Origin: Planctomycetales bacterium
GTDB lineage: Bacteria; Planctomycetota; Planctomycetia; Isosphaerales; Isosphaeraceae
Length of the DNA: 64,000 nt
NCBI GenBank assembly: GCA_027449865.1
Contig: DAIDKV010000141.1
Coordinates: 1-64,000 of the forward strand
Reading direction: 5' to 3'
Positions 1 to 10,084 of the stretch are shown here, in pieces. Below the pieces are notes generated by a model, which had not been told where the DNA came from, made no database searches, and was given only the letters and a program-made list of their open reading frames with translations. The position numbers and the translations under genes are program-made. The first letter of the stretch is position 1; each line of letters starts with the position of its first letter.

Positions 1-3000
1 GTTGGGTGTCCTGGACCACGGTCAACGTATAATCGAGCGGGGTTGGCGCCGTCAAGCCGGCGGGGTTGGTGGCCTGGACCTCGATGGTGTACGGACTGCC
101 GGCGATATCGGCGGCGGAGGTGGCCCAGGTGATCAGGCCCGAGCCGTCGATCGTCATCCCCGACGGCGGCGGGACGACGAAGGAATACGTCAATGGGTCA
201 CCGGCCGGATCGCTGGCCTGGACCTGGTAAGAATAAACCTGTCCGGCGATGACGGTCTGGGCGCCGCTGGCGACGATCGAGGGGGGCTGCGAATTGGCGA
301 TCGTCACCGGGAAGGTCAACACCGCGATCAGCCCCAGCGTATCGGTCGCGGTGATTGTGATCGTCTGAGCGCCGACATCGGACGACGAGGGGGTCCATTC
401 CACGGCGCCGGTGGTGGAGTTGATGCCGAGGTCGGTGAGGCCCGATGCCGACGCGATCGAATAGGTGATCGTACTGCCCTGGGGATCGCTGACGGCCGCG
501 GTGTAGGGATAGGCCACGCCGAGGCCCCAGGTGGCCGGCGGCAGTCCGGTCGTGAACGTCGGCGGGCTGCCCGGCGGTGTGCTCTGAACGGTGACGGTAT
601 ACGTCTCGACGGCGGTCAGCCCGGCGAAGTCGCTCGCCGTCACGGTGATCGTCTCGGTGCCGGTGGCCGTGGGGGTCCACTGGATCAGGCCGCCGGACCC
701 GATGGTGATGGTGCCGTCCGGCGGGCTGACGGCGACCGAGGCGGTGACGGCCGAACCGTCGGGGTCGCTGGCCTGGACCGGGTAGGCGTAGGCTGTGCCC
801 ACTCCGGCCAGGGTCGGCGGCGCGAAGTTGGTGAACCGCGGCGGCGCGTCGGCCGCCAGGACGTCGACCGGGGCGGTCTGGCTGGCCCAGCCCCCCTGGC
901 CGTCATGCACCGTGACGGTGAACGATGGGAACGTATTCCCCTGGTCGGGCGTGGGGGTCCAGACCAGCGTGTTCGTCGCCGGATCCAGCGCCAGGCCGGT
1001 TGGGCCCGAGTCGAGCGTCCAGGAGAGGGTCTCGTTGCCGGGCGAGGTCGCGGTCAGGGCGTACTGGTACTCGTCGCCGACCACGGCATACCGCGACGGC
1101 GTCGAGGTGATCGTCGGCGGGTGGTCGGTCGCCAGGTCGGTCACGTCGACCCCCGGCTGGATCGTCTGCGTGAGCGTCTCGTGGCCGTCGGAAACCTGCA
1201 CGGTGAACGGGTTGTTGTCGCCGAGCTGGTTCACCGTCGGTATCCAGGTGATGGCATGGGTGGTGGTGTTCATGCTCATGCCGGACGGATCGGGCGCCAC
1301 CAGGGTGTAGGTGAGTGGGTAGGCGGCGGTGTCGGTGGCGACCGGGAGGTAGGTGTAGGTCTGTCCGACCCGGATCGTCGTGGGTGGGGTGGTCTGCCAC
1401 GAGAGCACGCCGCTGCCCGGGTCGGGGACGATGTCGAGGGCGAAGGTCCTGCTGTTCGTCCCGCCCTGGCTGTCGGTGACGTCGATCACCACGGCGGTAT
1501 ACGTACCCAGGACCGGCGTCGCCCAGGTCAGCAGGCCCGAGGCGCTGATCTGCAACCCCGAAGGCGCCCCCGCGCCGAGTGTGAAGGTGAACGAGTCGTT
1601 CACTGGCGAGACGGCGTTGATCGGCACGCCGTAGGCCACGTCGGGGTAGCCGTCGGGGAGCGTCGCCGTGGTGATGACCGGCGGGATATCGGCCGGCGAG
1701 ACGGCCAGTGATTCGTACTGGGTGGCGACGATCCCGTGGGAATCGGTGGCGACGATCTCGACGCCCTGGAACCCGACCTGCCCCGGCTGGGGCGTCCAGA
1801 CGACCTGGCCGTCGACCGGGTCGATGACCATCCCCTTGGGGGCCAGGCCGAGCGAGTAGGTGACCTGGTCGTGATCGGCGTCGGGGGCCAGGGCGGTGTA
1901 GGTATACCGCTGGCCGACCTTCGCCGTCGAGTCGCCCTGGAAGGTCGACTGGAAGACCGGCCCGGGATCGGGGGGCGGCGTATTCTGCTCGTTACCGAAG
2001 TCGAGCCCCGAGACCACCTGATCGCTGGTGACGGTGACGGTGTACGTGGAGGCGGTGGGCGCGAACTGGGTCCAGCCCGCCTGAGGGACCTCGGCGACGG
2101 TGTAGGTTCCGGCGGCCACGCCAGTGAAGGAATAGTTCCCTTGCGCGTCGGTCGTGGTGCTCGCGATCACCGACCCGTTCTGCTCCAGGTCGATGGTCCA
2201 GCCGGGGACGCCGACCGCCGGATGATTGACCGGCAGGGCGGAGGCATCGAACGAGGTGAACGTGGTTCCTTCCCACTGCACGGGCTGGGTCGAGCCGGCC
2301 GCCAGCGGGATCGGGAGGACGTCGAGGCTGGTGCCGTTCCAGTGCAGCCGATAGAGCCCCGAGGTCCCCGGGACGACTTGCGACGGATTGCCCTCGGCGA
2401 CACAGAGGATGTCGCCGACCATGTTGGAGAAGTTCGAGGCGCCGATGCCGTAGAGGGCGTTATTGGAGATGTCGAGTCCGTAGAAATTGGCGTCGGGCGG
2501 GATGATGGCGAGCGACTCGGTGTTGCCGAAGCCGAGGTGGAAGGTCTGGACCTGGCCGGAGGTGTTGATGGCGTAAAGCGAATCGTTGGTAACATTGTCG
2601 CCGACCGAGGCCAGAATGCAGCCAGCCAGGGGGCCGTAACGGGTCGAGTCGTCGGGGACGGTGGTCAGGGCCTCGACGGGTTGGCCGACCGAGGCGACCT
2701 CAGAATACGTCCCTTCGGGCGTGACACGCCAGATGTCGCCGCTGCTGGCGGCGACGATCATGTCGCCGCCCCAGACGCCGGTCTGATCGATCCAGAGGTT
2801 GCCCCAGAGCTGCCCCTCGGGCAGGGTGACCCAGGGGTTGACGATGTTGTTCCCGCCGTCGGAGATCCGGGCGATGACGCCGTTCTGGCCCGTGGCCGCG
2901 TAGATGTCGCCGACCCGAAAGCCAGTGGCGACCCCCGGCTCCGCCGTGGCCATCTGCACCTCGTTGGAGAACCACGCATTCGGGGCGAACGTCGTTAGGC

Positions 3001-5440
3001 TGCCGTCGGCGGAGACCTGCCGGAACGCTGGCCCGTAGGTCTGCCAACCCTCCGAGACGATCAGCGAGCCAACGGCCGGGTCGTTGACGACCGCGCTGGC
3101 GCCGGCGATCGAGCCGGCGATCGGCACGATGGTAACCGGCGAGGTGGCGCCGGCCGGCTGGCCGGCGGGCACGGGCGACGGCGGGATGTAGCCCGGCCCG
3201 TTCGTGTACTTCCGCCCTTCGAGCGTGTTGAGGTCGGTGACGGTCAGGGTATAGGTCTGGGTATCAGAGGCGCCTCCTGTGTCGATCGCCTCGACCGTCA
3301 CTGGATGGGATCCGTCGTCGCCGCTCGTCGGCGCCCAGAGGATTCGACCGTCGACCGGGTCGATCGTCATCCCGGCGGGATATGGGGCGACCAGCGAGTA
3401 GGAGATCGCCAGGCCGAGCGCCGACTCGGCCGCGACGTCGTAATAGTAGGTATTGCCGGCCGTGGCCGTCGTGATCGGATGGCTGGTGATGGCGACCGCG
3501 TCGCTCGGCGAGGAGGTGGCGACGACGATCGGAAACGTCTGCTCGGCCGAGTTTCCGGCGGGATCGGTGACCTCGAGCGTGACCGAGGCGGTGCCGACCT
3601 GCGGGGCAGTGGGCGTCCAGGTCACGAGCCCGGTGGAGGAGTTGGGAATCGACAGACCGGCCGGCCCCGAGATGACCGAGAAGGTCAGGGCGCCACCATC
3701 GGGGTCGGCGGCGGTCGCCTGGTAGGCGTAGGCCCCGCCGACGCTCGCCGACTGGACCGGCTGCGAGGTAAATTGCGGCGGCGTGTCGATCGAGGCGGCC
3801 TGGACGGCGATCGTGTAGGGTTGCTCGGCGGACCCGCCGCGGCCGTCGGAGACCTGGAGGACGACCGGGTGCGTCCCGACGTCGCCCGTGCCGGGGGACC
3901 AGGTCACCAGCCCGGTGGTGGCGCCCACCGTCATTCCCACCGGTCCTTCGAGCAAGGAGTAGGTCAGCGGGTCGCCGTCGGCGTCGGTCGCCGCGGCCTG
4001 GTAGGAATAGGCGATGCCCGCGGCGCCCGCGAGGACAGGAGAGGTCGTGAACGTCGGCGCCAGTTGCCAGCCAAAGTCATAGCCGACGGCATTGACACCG
4101 TCACCCAGAACGATCCCGGTGATCGTGTCGTGACCGACTGTCCCCCCGGCCGTGCCCGCCGTGTCCCTGGCGTCGACGTAGCCCGAGGGAGAGACCTCCG
4201 TCACGTTGTAGGTCCCGGGGCGCAACCCCGAGAATTGGTAGATCCCGGAGGACGACGTCACGGTCGTCGCCGAGACGGGATCGCCCTGGTTGTCCTTCCC
4301 CGAGAGGGTCACCGTGACGCCCGGGATCCCCGGCTCGCCCGGGTCCACCTTGCCGTTGTTATTGGCGTCGACGTAGACCGATCCGGTGATCGACGAAAGC
4401 TCGCCCGGCGGCGGGGGGAGCGAGCCGATCCCGATCGGAGCGAAGGTGATCCCCTCCCACTGCTTGACCGTCGCTGAACCGCTGGCATAGGTCAGAGCCT
4501 GGACACCCAGCGCCGACCCGTTCCAGTAGACCCGGAACAGGCCCGGGGCCGTCCCCGGGCTCTCGCTGGCGATGAGCAGGTCGCCGTTCATCCAGGCGAA
4601 GTCCGACGACTGACCGCCGACGATCCGGTTATTCCCGTAGTCGACCCCGTAATAATTGCCCGTGGAATTGGCGATCTGGATGCTGGTGGGCGAGCTGATC
4701 CCCAGACTGTAGAAGGTCGACACCCCCGACGGAGTGATGGAGTAGATTCCGCCCTGGTCTTCATCCACCACGACGATGGTGCCGGCCAGCGGGCCGTACT
4801 TCCCCGGGTCGTCGGGGACGACTGTCGTCCCCTCGAGGAACTGGCTGCCGGCGACGGTGGTGATCTTCGTCGCCGTCCCCTGGGCGTTGATCCGCCAGAC
4901 GTCTCCCTGCTTGGTCACGGCGATCAGGTCGCCGCCGAAGACGCCGGTCCGGTCGAAGACGATATCGCCACGGAACAAGCCCGTCTCGCCGGGCAGGGCG
5001 ACCCAGGAAGGATTGAGCGTGGCCCCGTTGTTGGAAATCCGGGCGATTTGCCCCGAGGAGTTGGTCCCAGCGAAGACGTCGCCCGGGGTCCATCCGCCCG
5101 GCTGGCCAGGCTGAACGACGTCGAGATAGATCTCGTCGGACCAGCCGCTGGCGGAGGAGAATGGGGTGACGGTCCCGTCGGACTTGACCAGGTCGAGGTT
5201 GTTGGGACTGCCGTTCCAGAAGTTGACCGAAACGATCAGGCCGTTGAGCGAAGGGTCGTAAGCCACGCCGTTCGGGCTGGGCAGCGAGGCAATCGAAGAA
5301 AGCATCACCGTGCCGTTGCTGAGCACGAGTCGGTTCTCGAGCGGCTCGAGAGGGACGATCCGGTATCGGCGGTCGCGGCGTCGGCCGGGGAGGGGGCGGT
5401 TCCGGCGGCTCCGGGACAACGCGGCGGTGGTGCGACGCAT
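1..5440 (-). CDS. Giant planctomycete surface protein with duplicated propeller-like module, SdrD_B/Cna_B-like domains and Ig-like repeats (partial, C-terminus off the left edge)
   Basis: The minus-strand frame from ATG 5440 stays open to base 1, at least 1813 codons; an AAGGA lies about 9 nt upstream of the ATG. Residues 1-30 are Arg-rich and residues 31-41 read LEPLENRLVLS, the planctomycete LEPR-XLL-type export motif. Residues about 45-335 form a WD/NHL-like propeller-like module. About 347-454 is an SdrD_B-like domain (GSVYVDANNNGKVDPGEPG, then GIYQFSGLRPGTYNVTE). Three He_PIG/cadherin-like Ig repeats follow. A second copy of the propeller-like module is at about 767-1067 and a Cna_B-like domain (GNYSFTGVAAGTYTVAEV) at about 1069-1150. 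At least seven more Ig repeats of about 95 residues follow, each with a DPxGxxxTYS-like strand and a WTP ending. The protein is probably cell-surface or secreted; its function is unknown. Fold names are inferred from motif style. Confidence 0.88.
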   Translation of the reverse strand, partial: MRRTTAALSRSRRNRPLPGRRRDRRYRIVPLEPLENRLVLSNGTVMLSSIASLPSPNGVAYDPSLNGLIVSVNFWNGSPNNLDLVKSDGTVTPFSSASGWSDEIYLDVVQPGQPGGWTPGDVFAGTNSSGQIARISNNGATLNPSWVALPGETGLFRGDIVFDRTGVFGGDLIAVTKQGDVWRINAQGTATKITTVAGSQFLEGTTVVPDDPGKYGPLAGTIVVVDEDQGGIYSITPSGVSTFYSLGISSPTSIQIANSTGNYYGVDYGNNRIVGGQSSDFAWMNGDLLIASESPGTAPGLFRVYWNGSALGVQALTYASGSATVKQWEGITFAPIGIGSLPPPPGELSSITGSVYVDANNNGKVDPGEPGIPGVTVTLSGKDNQGDPVSATTVTSSSGIYQFSGLRPGTYNVTEVSPSGYVDARDTAGTAGGTVGHDTITGIVLGDGVNAVGYDFGWQLAPTFTTSPVLAGAAGIAYSYQAAATDADGDPLTYSLLEGPVGMTVGATTGLVTWSPGTGDVGTHPVVLQVSDGRGGSAEQPYTIAVQAASIDTPPQFTSQPVQSASVGGAYAYQATAADPDGGALTFSVISGPAGLSIPNSSTGLVTWTPTAPQVGTASVTLEVTDPAGNSAEQTFPIVVATSSPSDAVAITSHPITTATAGNTYYYDVAAESALGLAISYSLVAPYPAGMTIDPVDGRILWAPTSGDDGSHPVTVEAIDTGGASDTQTYTLTVTDLNTLEGRKYTNGPGYIPPSPVPAGQPAGATSPVTIVPIAGSIAGASAVVNDPAVGSLIVSEGWQTYGPAFRQVSADGSLTTFAPNAWFSNEVQMATAEPGVATGFRVGDIYAATGQNGVIARISDGGNNIVNPWVTLPEGQLWGNLWIDQTGVWGGDMIVAASSGDIWRVTPEGTYSEVASVGQPVEALTTVPDDSTRYGPLAGCILASVGDNVTNDSLYAINTSGQVQTFHLGFGNTESLAIIPPDANFYGLDISNNALYGIGASNFSNMVGDILCVAEGNPSQVVPGTSGLYRLHWNGTSLDVLPIPLAAGSTQPVQWEGTTFTSFDASALPVNHPAVGVPGWTIDLEQNGSVIASTTTDAQGNYSFTGVAAGTYTVAEVPQAGWTQFAPTASTYTVTVTSDQVVSGLDFGNEQNTPPPDPGPVFQSTFQGDSTAKVGQRYTYTALAPDADHDQVTYSLGLAPKGMVIDPVDGQVVWTPQPGQVGFQGVEIVATDSHGIVATQYESLAVSPADIPPVITTATLPDGYPDVAYGVPINAVSPVNDSFTFTLGAGAPSGLQISASGLLTWATPVLGTYTAVVIDVTDSQGGTNSRTFALDIVPDPGSGVLSWQTTPPTTIRVGQTYTYLPVATDTAAYPLTYTLVAPDPSGMSMNTTTHAITWIPTVNQLGDNNPFTVQVSDGHETLTQTIQPGVDVTDLATDHPPTITSTPSRYAVVGDEYQYALTATSPGNETLSWTLDSGPTGLALDPATNTLVWTPTPDQGNTFPSFTVTVHDGQGGWASQTAPVDVLAADAPPRFTNFAPPTLAGVGTAYAYPVQASDPDGSAVTASVAVSPPDGTITIGSGGLIQWTPTATGTETITVTASDFAGLTAVETYTVTVQSTPPGSPPTFTTGLPPATWGLGVAYPYTAAVSDPQGSTITYSIASASGLTDLGINSTTGAVEWTPSSSDVGAQTITITATDTLGLIAVLTFPVTIANSQPPSIVASGAQTVIAGQVYSYQVQASDPAGDPLTYSFVVPPPSGMTIDGSGLITWATSAADIAGSPYTIEVQATNPAGLTAPTPLDYTLTVVQDTQ

Positions 5441-5843
5441 GGTGACAATCCTTCCCTACGATGACGGTGCACAGGTGCGTACGGACGGAGAACGCGAGCC
5501 TCCTCGGCCTCATCGAGCAACCTGCCCGATGGCGGCGGCGACGGCCCCACTCCAGGATGCAACGCGCGATCGGAAGAAGTTCGAGGGAAAGGCGAGGAAA
5601 ACCGACAGGTCCCGAGCGGCGGACGTCGAACCGTCATCGCCACGCGACCAAAACCGCCGCCCGTATTCCTCGGACCGCGGAGCTATCGTCGTGGCGAATC
5701 GAAAATCCGCTCCTCCTACCATCTATTCCGTAAAACCGACCAAAAACCCCTCACGATTCTTTGCGATTTTTCCCAGACGTTCGCTGCTTCCACGGGCAAA
5801 GTCAAAGTCCGTCGAGATTTACGACTCTCGAAAAAACGCGTGC
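5441..5843. other. Intergenic region upstream of the giant surface-protein gene
   Basis: This 400-base stretch lies between the sigma-factor stop and the giant gene start, both on the minus strand. It becomes more AT-rich near the sigma gene (about 5690-5840). I see no convincing coding frame, RNA gene or hairpin. It probably holds the 5' leader and promoter of the giant gene. Confidence 0.5.
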
Positions 5844-6458
5844 TCACCGCTGCTGGTCGTACCACGCTTCCAGAATCGCTCGAACCTGGCCCATCTTGCG
5901 TTCAACGGTCGCGAGCGAGATCCCGAGCAACCGGGCGACTTCCTCGTTCGTGTATCCCTTCATCCTCATCACCGCGAGCGCTCGCAACGACCGATCCCGC
6001 CGACACAGGATATCCAGAACCCTTCGAAACGCGTCCGATCGGCCGGCGATTTCAAAAGGCTCCGGAGATCGTGGATCAATCCGGTCGAAACCGGCCTCTT
6101 CCAGCATCCCGAGAGAGAGATTACCCCCCCCCATACGCCTGCTTGCATGCTGGCGGCGACTTTCGTCGATAATGACCTGTTTCAGGATTCGGGGAAAACG
6201 GCGGTGGAGCAGGGCCGGTGTAAGGAGGGGAGCTCGGTCCGTGAGGAGGCGCTGGGAGAGCTGGACAAGGGCCTGCTGCACCGCGTCTTCCTCGGAGAAT
6301 TCCGCCGGGTTGAGTCGAAAGCAAGCGATCCAGTACCGAGCCCGAGCCCGGTGGGCGGAGAGCAATTCGGGGGCGGTCCGATCGAGGATGAGGCGCGGAT
6401 CCGAGGGGCTCGAATCTCCAATGTCGTCTCCGCCGGGGAATGCGAAGTCGCTCATCAT
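5844..6458 (-). CDS. ECF-like sigma-70 family RNA polymerase sigma factor
   Basis: The protein is about 204 aa. The N-terminal half has a region-2-like helix set (RARARYWIACFRLNPAEF, then EEDAVQQALVQLSQRL). The C-terminal region 4 has a clear helix-turn-helix (RALAVMRMKGYTNEEVARLL, then GISLATVERKMGQVRAI). No anti-sigma or extra domain is visible. I take the tandem ATG ATG at 6458/6455 as the start, because the upstream extension to 6566 has atypical composition. Neither start has a good Shine-Dalgarno, so the N-terminus is uncertain. The gene is on the same strand and directly upstream of the giant surface protein, so it may regulate it; that is inference from position only. Confidence 0.82.
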   Translation of the reverse strand: MMSDFAFPGGDDIGDSSPSDPRLILDRTAPELLSAHRARARYWIACFRLNPAEFSEEDAVQQALVQLSQRLLTDRAPLLTPALLHRRFPRILKQVIIDESRRQHASRRMGGGNLSLGMLEEAGFDRIDPRSPEPFEIAGRSDAFRRVLDILCRRDRSLRALAVMRMKGYTNEEVARLLGISLATVERKMGQVRAILEAWYDQQR

Positions 6459-6826
6459 GTTGGTCGGCAAAGAACCGCGTATCGACCCGGCGGACTCGGC
6501 CGTTCGGCACGCTTCGGATATCAAGCGGGCCGGCACAACATAACAAGTCGGCGCCGATGGCTCCATGGGTTAGTGCAGCAAATCGGACAAGATGAAGAAT
6601 CGAGGAAGGCGAGGAAGCTGGGAGCCATTCGGCAGGATCAAGCAGATCAAGAATGAAGATTCATGACCTTGATCGAACCATCCCGGTGAATCGAGCGATA
6701 TGGAGGCAAATCCACCCGTCGATTCACTCTGGGATGATGTCGACCGAGTCATCCGGAAAGGTGCGGCCGAGGGGACTGGAAACTGGCCACGGAGTGCAGC
6801 CGGGTGCCGATTTTCGGGTAGGGGGA

Positions 6827-8578
6827 TCAGCGGATGATGACATCGAACGAGACGTGCCCGGTAGCGCCGGGGGCCAGGATACCGGGGAGTGTCCACCTGA
6901 GTTCGGTCGAGCCGACGCGGTTGATCGCGGTGGAGAAGGCCGTACCGGCTGGCCCGCGCGCGGTTCCCTTGAGGTACTCGAGGCGAGGGAGCAGGCTGTC
7001 GGCGATCGTGACGGCCTTGATCGGGGTGTTCCCCATGTTCCGGTAGAAGATCATGTAGGTGACGGTGTCGCCCGGCTCGGCCTCGGAGACGCTCACGCGT
7101 TTGATCACGGCGAGGCCCGGCCGGTTCGGCGGGGTCTCGACGCCCGTGACCTGGTGAGTTCCCCAGACCATCACCTGCTCGCCGGCTCCCTCGGTGATTC
7201 CGGTCGCGACGGGCGACTCGGCCGACTTGATCCCGTCGAGGCGGATTCGCTGCTGGGAGAGTCCGGGCTTCTGGCGGTTGCGAGCCAGTTCGGGCGACTG
7301 CCGCTGAACCTTCAACTGGGCGCCCTGGGCGTTCTCGTAACCGGCGGAGGCTCGGTTGTTCGATTTCTCGTCGAGGACAGCGCGTCCCTTGAAGCCCGAG
7401 GCTCGCTCGCGCTGGCGGGAAAGCTCGGCGGCCTGGTTCTGGACCAACCGTCGCGAGCCGGCCTCCGCGCGAGCCGTCTCGATCTTCTCGCGGATGACGT
7501 CGGTGTGGAGATGCCGGACGTCGACTGCCTCGTTGACGCCGGTGGCGACGCGGACCTCGGCGAACCTTGGGGCGTAGATGCAGACGACGTTGGTCGGCAG
7601 GGTCCTAGGCTGGGATCGGCGGTCCAGACCGATGTCGAATCGAACCGCGGAGTCGCGAGGCTCGACGCCGCCGAGACCGCCATCGCCGCCGGCTGAGACC
7701 GGAACGCCTCGATCGCCACCGTCGCAGAGGAATTCGTCGCCGGGCAGGAGGGTCTTTCGGGTCGTCGGCGCGGTACAGAGCGGGCCGGCGACGACCGGGC
7801 ATCGCGTGCCGTCCTGCCGGGCAAACGGACAGGGCTGAGCCCCCATCGAGGCGGCGGCGTCGAGTCCGTAATCGCCGGGACCGTTCTCGATCTCTTCGAT
7901 CGTCGGCCGGCGCCCGCCTACCCGGATGATCGCCATCGGACGTCCGAGAGCCTGCGCGACCCGGAGCGGATGCTCGGTCGGATTGAGCGAGACGACCGGG
8001 ATCTGGTCCTTCGCCATCCGGAATGGTAGCGCCTGGTCGGGGTCTTCGAGGTAGATCACCTTCGTGATCAGCCGCGCCCGATCAACGACTGTAAGTAGGT
8101 CTTCGAGCGTGAAGATGACCCGGATCGGGTACTTGCCCGGATCGATCGTCTCCGGACGGTGCAGGTGCCCGACGACCTCGATCACCGGGAAAATCTCGAC
8201 ACCCGGCCGCTCGGGGATGCTGGCGATTCGCAGGCGGTATCCGATGCCTCTCTTCATTCCGACGGTCAGGATTCCGCCGTTATCTCCCTGCGGGACCGGC
8301 ACCGGAGTGGGCCCCAGAACCTCGACGACGACCCGTTCGGGCCCCTGAAAGCGAACGACCTGGACGTCGGGCGGCAAGACCGGAACGGCCGGTCCGACGA
8401 CCGCCTCACCGGCCGGTCCGACAACGGCCTCACCGGCCGGTTGCTCCATCGCCGGCGCGACCGCCGGGGCCTGTGCCCGGGCGATCGTCGGGCCCGCGGC
8501 GAGCAGGATGAACAGGGCATACCCAGCGGAGCGCCGGGCGCCGGTCGCGAATCGGCCGATCCATCCTGGACGGCTCAT
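6827..8578 (-). CDS. Secreted protein with DUF11-like C-terminal repeat domain
   Basis: The protein is 583 aa. AGGAGG sits about 8 nt before ATG 8578, which decides the start over an upstream in-frame ATG at 8731. A signal peptide is visible (GYALFILLAAGPTIARAQA). The N-terminal domain (about 80-220) matches the neighbouring gene 8779-9858: a YRLRIASIPERPGVEIFPVIEV stretch and ITKVIYLEDP are the shared landmarks. The middle is charged and low in complexity. The last 110 residues (VIKRVSVSEAEPGDTVTYMI to LAPGATGHVSFDVIIR) are typical of the DUF11/conserved-repeat (TIGR01451) beta-sandwich found in large cell-surface proteins. It is probably periplasmic or outer-surface. Function unknown. Confidence 0.85.
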   Translation of the reverse strand: MSRPGWIGRFATGARRSAGYALFILLAAGPTIARAQAPAVAPAMEQPAGEAVVGPAGEAVVGPAVPVLPPDVQVVRFQGPERVVVEVLGPTPVPVPQGDNGGILTVGMKRGIGYRLRIASIPERPGVEIFPVIEVVGHLHRPETIDPGKYPIRVIFTLEDLLTVVDRARLITKVIYLEDPDQALPFRMAKDQIPVVSLNPTEHPLRVAQALGRPMAIIRVGGRRPTIEEIENGPGDYGLDAAASMGAQPCPFARQDGTRCPVVAGPLCTAPTTRKTLLPGDEFLCDGGDRGVPVSAGGDGGLGGVEPRDSAVRFDIGLDRRSQPRTLPTNVVCIYAPRFAEVRVATGVNEAVDVRHLHTDVIREKIETARAEAGSRRLVQNQAAELSRQRERASGFKGRAVLDEKSNNRASAGYENAQGAQLKVQRQSPELARNRQKPGLSQQRIRLDGIKSAESPVATGITEGAGEQVMVWGTHQVTGVETPPNRPGLAVIKRVSVSEAEPGDTVTYMIFYRNMGNTPIKAVTIADSLLPRLEYLKGTARGPAGTAFSTAINRVGSTELRWTLPGILAPGATGHVSFDVIIR

Positions 8579-8660
8579 CGAACGATCCTCCTGACGGGCG
8601 GGCGGATAGGGAAAAGGGGCGGACCTCGCCGGGCGCGAAGCCCACCCCTCTGGATTTTTG

Positions 8661-8758
8661 AGGAACCACGGAGACTCAGAGAGATCGAGGCAAAAGTCCG
8701 GAGATCGTTCGGATCTCTCCTGTCGAGACACGCTATCCTCTGGGTTTGCCGTGGTCCA
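8661..8758. repeat. Imperfect inverted repeat, copy 1 of a dispersed element
   Basis: The left arm starts GGAACCACGGAGACTCAGAG at 8661. The right arm, near 8738-8758, reads in reverse complement as GGACCACGGCAAACCCAGAG, so the two ends can pair. The 16-mer CACGGAGACTCAGAGA also occurs in the element at 46440-46531. It lies between two same-strand paralogous genes. Confidence 0.6.
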
Positions 8759-8778
8759 TCCGCGGTACTTCGATCCGA

Positions 8779-9858
8779 TCAGGGCTGAGGCACCGGCGGA
8801 GGGGCCTCGTCGGCTGGGGCCTCGGCGGCCGGAGCCAGCACCGCGGGGGCTTCGAGGTCCGCGGGAGTGGCGGCGACGGCTGGAGGCGTCGAGCCGGAGC
8901 TGGCCGACGGACCAGCGGGCGCCGGATTCGGTTCGGGCTTCACGGCCGAGGGAACCACCGGGGCCGGGGTCGCGGGCTGGCCGCTGGCCGGAGCGCCGGC
9001 CGGTTGCGGGTCGAGAATGACCGTTCCACTCGTCGCCGGCATGCCGGCCGGAAGCGAGCCTGGAGCCATTTCGACCGCGCCGGGAACCGGCGTGGTCACG
9101 ACGGCACCGTTATTCATGACGGGCCCCGGGACCATCCCCGCGGCACCCGGCATCACTCCGCCGCCGTTCGGCATTTCCAGGTCGATCGCACCGAGCCGAA
9201 CGATCAGGAGGATGGTCCCGCGTTTGTCGGCCTCGATAATCGGGTCGATACCGGGCTCGAGACGGGTCGAGACCAGAGTTTCCACACCCGAGACGGCCAG
9301 TTCCTGGAACCGGGGATCGGGGAGGTAGATGACCTTGGTCACGAAGTTGCCGCCGTCGAGAACCTGTCGGAAGTCCTCGTCGGTAAACTGGACCGGGATC
9401 GCGTTGTGCGAGAGATAGGCGTCGGTCGCCGGGGTGGTCGGGGCGACCTCGATCGTCGGATAGAGCGCGGCGCCCGGGCGGCCCGGGATATTCGTGAGCT
9501 TCAGACGATAGATATAGCCCTGGCCGAAGTTATATCGGGCTGGGACCGTAAGCTGGCCGGGCATGTAGGCGCGTTCGCCGTTGGGACCGGCTGTCGACTG
9601 CCATCCGATCTGCATGCCGTCTGGATCGAGAAAATAGATCTGGCTGCGTGTGGTGACAAACCGACGGCCGGGGGCGGCGCCCATTGGTCCGCCGGCGCCA
9701 CCGACGCTTGCGGCCGTATACATCGGCGGCCCTGGCGCGGGCGCGTTCACGACCGCGTGGGGTCGAAGCCACTTCTTCAGGCCGACGCCCGGATTCGCAT
9801 AACCGAAACCGTCGCCGGCGGTCGCCGCCGCGAGCAGCAGCACTCCGATCGCTTGCAT
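8779..9858 (-). CDS. Secreted protein, paralog of the 6827-8578 product
   Basis: The protein is 359 aa. GGAGG lies 6 nt upstream of ATG 9858, so I choose this over upstream in-frame starts. A short signal peptide is present ([21 protein letters not shown]). The core domain contains [20 protein letters not shown], then [15 protein letters not shown], and [11 protein letters not shown], with [19 protein letters not shown] further on; it aligns with the N-terminal domain of the next gene. The C-terminal third is Pro/Ala/Gly-rich (many PAP and GMP-type runs) and looks disordered. Gene order and strand suggest co-transcription with 6827-8578. No catalytic motif is visible; function unknown. Confidence 0.85.
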   Translation of the reverse strand: MQAIGVLLLAAATAGDGFGYANPGVGLKKWLRPHAVVNAPAPGPPMYTAASVGGAGGPMGAAPGRRFVTTRSQIYFLDPDGMQIGWQSTAGPNGERAYMPGQLTVPARYNFGQGYIYRLKLTNIPGRPGAALYPTIEVAPTTPATDAYLSHNAIPVQFTDEDFRQVLDGGNFVTKVIYLPDPRFQELAVSGVETLVSTRLEPGIDPIIEADKRGTILLIVRLGAIDLEMPNGGGVMPGAAGMVPGPVMNNGAVVTTPVPGAVEMAPGSLPAGMPATSGTVILDPQPAGAPASGQPATPAPVVPSAVKPEPNPAPAGPSASSGSTPPAVAATPADLEAPAVLAPAAEAPADEAPPPVPQP

Positions 9859-10084
9859 GGAAATCCTCCAGCTCCCACGGACGAAGTCGGGCCAGCAGCG
9901 CGGGAGGCGCCCGGGCCTCGGAATCCGTCGAGCGGGGAGAATGCTTGTCTTCCTGACATCCACCGCGGTCGTCGCCGACCCCGATCGGATCGGATCGCTT
10001 CGTCTTCGAGTATCGGATCCCACCCGGCCGGGTGAGCGTTTCCAGGTGGGACGAAGGGGGTCACTCCCGGATCGCCTGCCGGAC

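Noticed and set aside
2-1711. Long plus-strand open frame (569 codons) at the left edge
   Set aside because: It is antisense to the giant minus-strand surface protein; the minus frame reads as Ig-like repeats throughout, while this frame has only Arg/Gly/Asp-rich shadow sequence.
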